Source: Bacteroidales bacterium
Lineage (GTDB): Bacteria; Bacteroidota; Bacteroidia; Bacteroidales; Azobacteroidaceae
Assembly (NCBI GenBank): GCA_020860885.1
Contig: JAJBTS010000396.1
Location: forward strand, 1-5,897
Reading direction: 5' to 3'
Length of the DNA: 5,897 bases
A model generated the notes under the pieces. That model was given only the letters and a program-made list of their open reading frames with translations, was not told the DNA's origin and searched no databases. A program made the translations under genes and the position numbers. Numbering within the stretch: position 1 is the stretch's first letter; each line of letters starts with the position of its first letter. Shown here in pieces: positions 1 to 5,897 of this stretch.

Positions 1-6
1 CTACAT

Positions 7-3000
7 ATGGACAAAAAGATTGCTTTGGTATTGGAAAACGGCTCGGTCTTTAGTGGCTATTCTTTTGGTTACGAAGCTCCTGCAGCCGGAGAAGTTGTTT
101 TCAATACTGCGATGGTAGGTTATCCTGAAAGCCTTACAGATCCGTCTTATTCAGGACAAATTCTTACAGTTACTTATCCGCTCGTTGGTAATTACGGTGT
201 TCCGGAAGATAAAATCATAAACGGACTTTCCCAGTTCTACGAATCTGAAAAAATTCAGGTAAGCGGTCTCATTATTTCCGAATATTCTCACGAATACAGT
301 CATTGGAATGCCTGCAAAAGTTTAGGTGACTGGTTGAAAGAACATAAGGTCCCGGGAATTTACGGAGTAGATACCCGCGCACTGACTAAACTGCTCAGGG
401 AAAGCGGATCTATGAAAGGTAAGATCGTATTTGAGTCTCACGATGAAATTGACTTTATTGATATATCGGAAGAAAATCTGGTAGCTAAGGTCAGTACTCC
501 TGAAGTATTGAAATACGGTCATGGATCGAAAACAGTGGTTCTTGTAGATTGTGGAGTAAAACATAATATTGTTCGCTGCTTACTGAAACACGATGTAAAT
601 ATTATCCGTGTTCCCTGGGATTATGATTTCAATACTTTGGAGTACGATGGGTTGTTTTTATCCAATGGCCCCGGAGACCCGGACCATTGCGATATTACAG
701 TAAGGAATATTCAGAAAGCCATGGAAAAGGGTAAACCCATCATGGGAATATGTATGGGTAATCAACTTTTGGCTAAAGCAGCAGGAGCAACTACCTATAA
801 ACTGAAATACGGACATAGAAGTCACAACCAGCCTGTTCAACTGGCGAATTCTACTAAATGCTATATCACTTCTCAAAATCACGGTTACGTGGTCGACCCT
901 TCTGCTTTGGGAGAAGACTGGGAAGTTTTATTTACCAATATGAACGATGGGTCGAATGAAGGGATACGCCATAAAAATAAACCTTGGTTTTCCGCCCAGT
1001 TCCATCCGGAAGCTGCATCCGGGCCTACCGATACAGGATTTCTTTTTGATATGTTTGTTGCTAATATGCAGAACGTAGAAACGAATGCAAGCCCTGTTAA
1101 TGCGAATCCTTTCTTGATAGAGGATATGGCAGGAGAGCAAATTCATTCTTCGGAAGTTAAACGACCGAAAAAAGTTCTTTTACTTGGTTCGGGGGCATTG
1201 AAAATAGGCGAAGCTGGTGAGTTTGATTACTCCGGATCTCAGGCCTTAAAAGCGCTGAAAGAGGAAGGTATTTATACGGTTTTAATCAACCCTAATATAG
1301 CGACTGTCCAAACATCTGAAGGTGTAGCGGATAAAATTTACTTCTTACCGGTTACTCCTTTCTTTGTAGAAAAAGTGATCGAAAAAGAAAAACCCGATGG
1401 TATTCTTCTCTCGTTTGGAGGACAGACAGCTTTGAACTGTGGAGTAGAACTTTATTTATCCGGAGTATTTGAAAAATACAATGTAGAAGTATTGGGAACT
1501 CCGGTACAAGCCATTATAGATACGGAAGACAGAGAGCTTTTCGTTAAGAAATTAGATCAGATTGATGTTAAATCTATTAAGAGCATTGCGGTAGAATCTA
1601 TCCAAGATGCACATAAAGCTGCATCTGATTTAGGATATCCTATTATTGTAAGGGCCGCTTACGCTTTGGGAGGATTAGGCAGCGGATTTTGTAATAATCC
1701 GGAAGAGCTTCAGGCTTTGGCAGAGAAAGCCTTCAATTATTCCAATCAATTATTGATTGAAAAATCACTGAAAGGATGGAAAGAGATTGAATATGAAGTA
1801 GTACGCGATAAATACGATAACTGTATTACGGTATGTAATATGGAAAATTTCGATCCTCTCGGGATACATACCGGGGAAAGTATCGTAGTAGCTCCATCAC
1901 AAACACTGACCAATCAGGAATACCATAAACTCAGGGAATTAGCCATTCGTATTATACGTCATATCGGAATTGTAGGAGAATGTAATGTACAATACGCTTT
2001 CGATACCGTTTCTGAAGATTATCGTGTAATAGAAGTCAATGCCCGTTTAAGCCGATCGTCAGCTTTAGCGTCGAAAGCAACCGGATACCCTCTTGCGTTT
2101 ATCGCTGCCAAGTTAGGACTGGGTTACGGATTACAGGATTTGAAAAACTCCGTAACAAAAACAACTCCTGCATTTTTTGAACCGGCTTTGGACTATATCG
2201 TATGTAAAATCCCCCGCTGGGATTTAGGGAAATTTCATGGAGTATCTCATGAAATAGGCTCCAGCATGAAAAGCGTGGGAGAAGTGATGTCCATCGGTCG
2301 AAGCTTTGAAGAAGTAATTCAGAAAGGACTTCGTATGATTGCTCAGGGGATGCATGGGTTTGTTGCCAATAAAGACCTGGAAGTAGAAGATATTGATAAA
2401 GCTTTGTCTGAACCTACGGATAAACGTATTTTCATTATTGCACAAGCTTTTGAAACCGGATATTCGATTGAAAAGATACACGACCTGACTAAAATCGACC
2501 TTTGGTTTTTGCAAAAACTGCAGCTTATCTATAAAACATCCAAAGAGATAGAGAAATACAATACAATTAAAGAGCTTCCGGAAGATCTTCTAAAGATAGC
2601 CAAACAAAAAGGTTTTTCTGATTTTCAGATCAGCAAACTCTTGTACAAAAATTCAGATATAGCTACAGATAAGAAACCGGAACTAAGAGATTACAGGAAA
2701 AGCCTGGGAATAGTTCCAGTGGTAAAACAAATCGATACATTGGCAGCCGAATATCCTGCTCAGACCAATTATCTGTATCTCACATACAATGGCACGGAGA
2801 ATGATGTTAATTATTTCGGTGATCATAAGTCGGTTGTAGTATTAGGCTCTGGTGCTTACCGGATTGGTAGCAGTGTTGAATTTGACTGGTGTTCCGTAAA
2901 TGCTCTGGAAACGATACGGAACCGGGGATGGCGTGGAGTTATGATCAATTATAACCCGGAAACTGTCTCTACAGATTATGATATGTGTGACCGGCTCTAT

Positions 3001-4371
3001 TTCGATGAATTAACCTACGAAAGGGTTATGGATATTATGGAACTGGAAAATCCTCATGGAGTGGTTCTATCTACCGGAGGACAAATTCCTAATAACTTAG
3101 CTCTCTCTTTGGATAAAGCCGGAGTTCCTATTTTAGGAACTACTGCATCGAGCATAGATAATGCGGAAGACCGGCATAAGTTCTCTTCTATGTTGGATCG
3201 TCTGGAAATTGATCAGCCAAAATGGAAAGAGTTAAGTTCTCTCTCGGATATTAATACATTTGTGGATGAAGTCGGATTTCCGGTGCTGGTCCGTCCATCG
3301 TACGTATTATCAGGAGCCGCTATGAACGTATGTTCTAACCAGGAAGAACTGGAAACATTCCTGAAATTAGCAGCGAACGTATCTCAAAAACATCCGGTAG
3401 TGGTAAGTGAATTTATCCAGGATGCGAAAGAGATCGAAATCGACGCAGTTGCAAATAAAGGAGATATAGTTACATACGCAATATCCGAACACATAGAATT
3501 TGCAGGAGTACATTCCGGAGATGCAACCATACAGTTTCCTCCTCAGAAACTGTACATTGAAACGGTACGAAGGGTTAAACGTATCACCCGGCAAATAGCC
3601 GAAGCCTTGCAGATTACGGGACCGTTTAATATCCAATTTCTGGCTAAAGACAATGACATTAAGGTTATTGAGTGTAATTTACGGGCTTCCAGGAGTTTTC
3701 CTTTTGTATCGAAAGTTCTTAAATTGAATTTCATTGAACTGGCTACACGTGTGATGCTTCAGGAAGAAGTAGAGAAACCGAACAAAAATGAATTCGATCT
3801 GGATTATGTAGGTATCAAAGCTTCACAGTTCTCTTTCTCACGTTTACAAAAAGCAGATCCGGTATTGGGAGTGGATATGGCCTCAACTGGGGAAGTGGGT
3901 TGTATAGGAGATGATTACTACGAGGCTGTTTTGAAATCTATGTTATCGGTAGGAATGCGAATTCCAAAGAAGAATGTTTTAATATCCAGCGGACCTATGA
4001 AATCTAAGGTCGATTTATTAGATTCTTGCCGCATGCTTCAGGAAAAAGGATACGCTATTTATGCAACAGGAGGTACCCATAAATTTTTAAGTGACAACGG
4101 CATACCGTCTATTATGGTCTATCAGCCCAGTGAAAATGGAACGCCTAATGCACTGGAAATGATTCGTGAAAAACAAATCGACCTGGTAGTAAATATACCT
4201 AAGAATTTAACTCAGGGAGAACTTTCCAATGGTTACAAAATACGAAGAGGCGCTATCGATTTTAACATTCCTCTTTTCACAAACTCTCGTTTAGCATCTG
4301 CATTTATTCATGCATTTTGCGAAATTGACATGAAAAATATCCCGATAAAGAGTTGGGACGAATACAAATAA
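7..4371 (+). CDS. Fused glutamine-dependent carbamoyl-phosphate synthase (CarA-CarB fusion, CAD/CPS-II-like)
   Basis: Makes carbamoyl phosphate from glutamine, bicarbonate and 2 ATP in the cytoplasm, feeding pyrimidine and arginine synthesis. Domains in order: CarA-type N-terminal domain (about 1-150); class I glutaminase (about 174-355) with Cys249 in GICMGNQ, the QNHG glutamine-site motif at 290-293, and His333/Glu335 in QFHPEA; linker (about 356-387); first CPSase half (about 388-790) with ATP-grasp metal ligands Glu676 and Asn678; oligomerisation region (about 790-935); second CPSase half (about 941-1315) with Glu1222 and Asn1224; and a C-terminal MGS-type allosteric domain (about 1320-1454). 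All catalytic residues I can align with E. coli are present, so it should be active. The 1454-residue length equals a typical CarA plus CarB. The ATG at 7 fits the family N-terminus (ALVLENGS, then GEVVFNTAMVGYPE). Many motifs match eukaryotic CAD better than E. coli. There is no dihydroorotase or ATCase domain. The promoter lies outside the window. Function is very sure; which pathway it mainly serves is not. Confidence 0.97.
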   Translation: MDKKIALVLENGSVFSGYSFGYEAPAAGEVVFNTAMVGYPESLTDPSYSGQILTVTYPLVGNYGVPEDKIINGLSQFYESEKIQVSGLIISEYSHEYSHWNACKSLGDWLKEHKVPGIYGVDTRALTKLLRESGSMKGKIVFESHDEIDFIDISEENLVAKVSTPEVLKYGHGSKTVVLVDCGVKHNIVRCLLKHDVNIIRVPWDYDFNTLEYDGLFLSNGPGDPDHCDITVRNIQKAMEKGKPIMGICMGNQLLAKAAGATTYKLKYGHRSHNQPVQLANSTKCYITSQNHGYVVDPSALGEDWEVLFTNMNDGSNEGIRHKNKPWFSAQFHPEAASGPTDTGFLFDMFVANMQNVETNASPVNANPFLIEDMAGEQIHSSEVKRPKKVLLLGSGALKIGEAGEFDYSGSQALKALKEEGIYTVLINPNIATVQTSEGVADKIYFLPVTPFFVEKVIEKEKPDGILLSFGGQTALNCGVELYLSGVFEKYNVEVLGTPVQAIIDTEDRELFVKKLDQIDVKSIKSIAVESIQDAHKAASDLGYPIIVRAAYALGGLGSGFCNNPEELQALAEKAFNYSNQLLIEKSLKGWKEIEYEVVRDKYDNCITVCNMENFDPLGIHTGESIVVAPSQTLTNQEYHKLRELAIRIIRHIGIVGECNVQYAFDTVSEDYRVIEVNARLSRSSALASKATGYPLAFIAAKLGLGYGLQDLKNSVTKTTPAFFEPALDYIVCKIPRWDLGKFHGVSHEIGSSMKSVGEVMSIGRSFEEVIQKGLRMIAQGMHGFVANKDLEVEDIDKALSEPTDKRIFIIAQAFETGYSIEKIHDLTKIDLWFLQKLQLIYKTSKEIEKYNTIKELPEDLLKIAKQKGFSDFQISKLLYKNSDIATDKKPELRDYRKSLGIVPVVKQIDTLAAEYPAQTNYLYLTYNGTENDVNYFGDHKSVVVLGSGAYRIGSSVEFDWCSVNALETIRNRGWRGVMINYNPETVSTDYDMCDRLYFDELTYERVMDIMELENPHGVVLSTGGQIPNNLALSLDKAGVPILGTTASSIDNAEDRHKFSSMLDRLEIDQPKWKELSSLSDINTFVDEVGFPVLVRPSYVLSGAAMNVCSNQEELETFLKLAANVSQKHPVVVSEFIQDAKEIEIDAVANKGDIVTYAISEHIEFAGVHSGDATIQFPPQKLYIETVRRVKRITRQIAEALQITGPFNIQFLAKDNDIKVIECNLRASRSFPFVSKVLKLNFIELATRVMLQEEVEKPNKNEFDLDYVGIKASQFSFSRLQKADPVLGVDMASTGEVGCIGDDYYEAVLKSMLSVGMRIPKKNVLISSGPMKSKVDLLDSCRMLQEKGYAIYATGGTHKFLSDNGIPSIMVYQPSENGTPNALEMIREKQIDLVVNIPKNLTQGELSNGYKIRRGAIDFNIPLFTNSRLASAFIHAFCEIDMKNIPIKSWDEYK

Positions 4372-4377
4372 TACAAA

Positions 4378-4432
4378 CAGTGAGCAGTAAGCAGTCTATA
4401 TCTGTTTACTGTTTACTGAAAACTGTTCACTG
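4378..4432. repeat. Inverted blocks of degenerate TGNNNAC heptamers forming a long hairpin
   Basis: This element nearly fills the 65-bp gap between the two genes. The right block (4403-4430) reads as four consecutive heptamers, TGTTTAC, TGTTTAC, TGAAAAC and TGTTCAC. The left block (4380-4393) reads as two heptamers of the same family on the opposite strand (TGCTCAC and TGCTTAC when complemented). As RNA, 4378-4384 can pair with 4426-4432 and 4385-4395 with 4408-4418. That gives 18 pairs, two of them G-U, with a one-heptamer (7-nt) bulge at 4419-4425 and a 12-nt loop. Alternatively 4378-4388 pairs continuously with 4422-4432. The heptamer period allows several pairing registers. No T-run follows, so it is not a canonical terminator. 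It resembles dispersed heptamer-type intergenic repeats, but its family and function are unknown. Confidence 0.75.
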
Positions 4433-4436
4433 AAAC

Positions 4437-5741
4437 ATGCGTCCGCCTACATTACAATATTTCTATCTGGAAAGGCCTATGCTATTATTAATAGCCATTT
4501 GTCTGATAAGTATTCTTCTTTGGACTGGCAGGGGCAGTCTGGCTTCCTATGAATTAGAAGAGGTACATGCCGCTACATCTCTATTAGAAGGAAATAATTG
4601 GTTGTTGCCTAAAGCAGATAATGAAGGAAATGTATACAAATCGCCTCTGGTTCCCTGGGTAATTGCTGTTTTTTCTTTGCCTGGCGGAGAAGTAACGCCT
4701 CTCACAGCCCGGCTTCCTTCTACTCTGGCATTTATTTGTATGGTTTGTTTTTCTTTCGTTTTTTTTGGAAAAAACGTCCGTTTTCAGGATGCATTTCTTT
4801 CTGCTCTTATACTCATCACAAGTTATACACTGCATAGGAGTAGTATGATTTCCTCTCCGGATATGTGCTTTGCATTTTTTGTCGTTTTAGGTCTTCAGCG
4901 TTTGTTTCGGTGGGAAGAGAGAAAGGCTCTTAAAGGGTTTCCAATAACTGCAACCCTAATGTTAGGTTTAGCAGGATTAACAAAAGGCTTAGCCGGAGTT
5001 TTTCTACCCGTAGTTATTTTTTCTATTTATTTGTTAGTCCTACAATATAAATGGAATAAGGTACTTATTAAAATGTTACCGGTTCTTCTGGGAGGAGTCA
5101 TTCTCCCCTTAGTTTGGTACATTGTTGTTCACTCTCAGTTAAATGGGAACAATTTGATTCTTGATAATGAGAACAATCTTTTGTTTGCCTATTCTTTCTC
5201 TATCTTAATCGGTTTTTTACCCTGGACAATTCTGATGGTAATGTCTCTTTTCGGATTGAAATACTCTTACATAGGTAAGAAAACATTATGGAAAAGGATA
5301 AAGGAAATGGAAAAGATTAACCTCTTTTCCCTTATAACGATATTGGTAATATTAATTTTTTACTGCTTTCCCATGTATCGTTCGCAGATCAATCTGATCA
5401 TAGTCTATCCTTTCATTGCTATTTTTATGGCAAAGTATATTCTCTACCTTACGGAATATCAGGTTAGAACAAACCGGACATTTGCTCTTATTATTGGATT
5501 GGGAGGCATCGGATTGATATTTTTCTGGATTGGTGCAGCCTTTATTCCGGCAATCCACAATTTACCGGTCTTGCATACCCGTATATACCATTTCCTTCTG
5601 ATCGGAGTATTATTTTTTTCCATTGGCATACTGGCTAAACATCTGTGGAAGAAGAGCCACCTCAAAGTTTTATATTCTGCTATAGGAGTTTATCTGGCTA
5701 TTCAATTAGCCGTTGATGGTATCTTTTTACATTCTTATTAA
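4437..5741 (+). CDS. Polytopic membrane glycosyltransferase, GT-C fold, ArnT/PMT-2-like (family 39/83 type)
   Basis: Likely an inner-membrane enzyme that moves a sugar from a polyprenyl-phosphate carrier to a lipid or protein acceptor at the periplasmic face; the actual substrates cannot be read from the sequence. About 12-13 hydrophobic segments are visible, roughly at 14-30, 69-81, 89-110, 117-131, 141-157, 171-204 (two), 212-231, 249-272, 296-338 (two), 348-372, 383-400 and 410-430. ArnT-like landmarks in order: an acidic first periplasmic loop (YELEEVHAA, 38-46), NNWLLP (53-58), K68 in KSPLVPW, TARLPS (90-95), SSPD (139-142), GLTKGLAG (180-187), LPWTI (261-265) and the YRSQINLIIVYP region (314-325). 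At 434 residues it is about 100 shorter than ArnT and lacks most of the C-terminal soluble domain. The ATG at 4437 lies directly behind a hairpin; ATG 4479 (Met15), preceded by GGAAAGG, is a credible alternative start just before the first membrane segment. Fold class is fairly sure, substrate unknown. Confidence 0.85.
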   Translation: MRPPTLQYFYLERPMLLLIAICLISILLWTGRGSLASYELEEVHAATSLLEGNNWLLPKADNEGNVYKSPLVPWVIAVFSLPGGEVTPLTARLPSTLAFICMVCFSFVFFGKNVRFQDAFLSALILITSYTLHRSSMISSPDMCFAFFVVLGLQRLFRWEERKALKGFPITATLMLGLAGLTKGLAGVFLPVVIFSIYLLVLQYKWNKVLIKMLPVLLGGVILPLVWYIVVHSQLNGNNLILDNENNLLFAYSFSILIGFLPWTILMVMSLFGLKYSYIGKKTLWKRIKEMEKINLFSLITILVILIFYCFPMYRSQINLIIVYPFIAIFMAKYILYLTEYQVRTNRTFALIIGLGGIGLIFFWIGAAFIPAIHNLPVLHTRIYHFLLIGVLFFSIGILAKHLWKKSHLKVLYSAIGVYLAIQLAVDGIFLHSY

Positions 5742-5754
5742 TTGAATTTCCGTA

Positions 5755-5841
5755 AGTCTGAAAATTTATTTTCCCAGTCTATAAATTTATTTTCAGACTC
5801 AGAAAATATTTTTTCTCAGTCTGGAAATTTACTGCCAGACT
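5755..5841. repeat. Array of five AGTCT/AGACT motifs with AT-rich cores and nested inverted repeats
   Basis: The motif AGTCT, or its complement AGACT, starts at 5755, 5776, 5795, 5818 and 5837, at spacings of 21, 19, 23 and 19 bases. The intervals share an AAATTTAYT- or AAAATATT-like core. Three overlapping inverted repeats are visible: 5755-5765 with 5789-5799 (11 bp, perfect); 5795-5806 with 5811-5822 (11 of 12 pairs, 4-nt loop); and 5818-5824 with 5835-5841 (7 bp, perfect, 10-nt loop). They share arms, so not all can form at once. None is followed by a clear T-run on either strand. It begins 13 bases after the stop of the membrane protein gene. It could be a dispersed palindromic repeat, a multi-site protein-binding region or an RNA 3' structure; nothing here decides between these. 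Confidence 0.7.
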
Positions 5842-5897
5842 AGTGGAAATTTTAATAAAATATTTGAAAGAATTTATTGAGGATTACTTAAATTATC
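5842..5897. other. AT-rich tail with no recognisable gene
   Basis: The last 56 bases are strongly AT-rich and contain no start codon followed by a convincing reading frame before the window ends. TATTTG at 5861-5866 is a partial match to the Bacteroidota -7 element (TAnnTTTG), but no TTTG element sits about 20 bases upstream, so I do not call a promoter. This may be the leader of a gene beyond the window. Confidence 0.4.

Noticed and set aside
322..564. Minus-strand open frame inside the CPS gene (similar frames at 658-882, 928-1146, 2224-2514, 3367-3636 and 3543-3734)
   Set aside because: These lie entirely antisense to a strongly conserved coding region, have no recognisable domains and have composition expected of shadow frames.
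7..4371. Full CAD-like multifunctional protein with DHO or ATCase domains
   Set aside because: The frame ends after the allosteric domain, and the sequence downstream encodes an unrelated membrane protein.
4378..4432. Rho-independent terminator after the CPS gene
   Set aside because: The stem is long but AT-rich, imperfect and not followed by a T-run; the bases after it are GAAAC and then the start codon.
5352..5665. Minus-strand open frames inside the membrane protein gene (also 4584-4835)
   Set aside because: They are antisense to hydrophobic coding sequence, overlap each other in different frames and show no family motif.
5795..5822. Rho-independent terminator after the membrane protein gene
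   Set aside because: The T-run here is part of the stem, and the bases after the stem (GGAAATTT) are not a U-tract.
5755..5841. Short CRISPR-like array
   Set aside because: The recurring motif is only 5 bp, its orientation flips, and the intervals resemble each other instead of being unique spacers. No cas gene is present.
5854..5866. Bacteroidota-type promoter (TAnnTTTG) in the tail
   Set aside because: Only a partial -7 match is present and there is no TTTG element at the expected upstream distance; the downstream gene is not in the window.

Overview
This 5.9 kb window looks like chromosome from an AT-rich bacterium (roughly 40% G+C by eye). The weak Shine-Dalgarno signals, AT-rich spacers and overall gene style suggest Bacteroidota (Bacteroidales-like). 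That assignment is inference, because no rRNA or marker gene is present.

Two complete genes lie on the + strand. The first (7-4371) is a single 1454-residue glutamine-dependent carbamoyl-phosphate synthase. The glutaminase half (CarA) and synthetase half (CarB), normally two bacterial proteins, are joined by a linker of about 30 residues. Its sequence signatures resemble the GATase-CPSase part of eukaryotic CAD/CPS-II more than E. coli CarA/CarB. The dihydroorotase and aspartate transcarbamylase domains of CAD are absent. It would make carbamoyl phosphate for pyrimidine and/or arginine synthesis.

The second gene (4437-5741) encodes a 434-residue polytopic membrane protein that looks like a short GT-C (ArnT/PMT-2-like) lipid-linked-sugar glycosyltransferase. 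It shares no obvious pathway with the first gene. The two are adjacent and co-directional, with a 65-bp gap.

The non-coding parts carry most of the unexplained structure. The gap (4372-4436) is almost filled by degenerate heptamers (TGNNNAC) in two inverted blocks that fold into a long hairpin ending four bases before the second gene's annotated ATG. Downstream of the second gene, 5755-5841 holds five copies of a 5-bp AGTCT/AGACT motif spaced 19-23 bp apart with AT-rich cores, forming nested, mutually exclusive inverted repeats. The last ~55 bases are AT-rich with no recognisable gene. I see no CRISPR array, tRNA, rRNA, transposase or defence system. The most notable points are the eukaryote-like CPS fusion and the two unexplained repeat structures.
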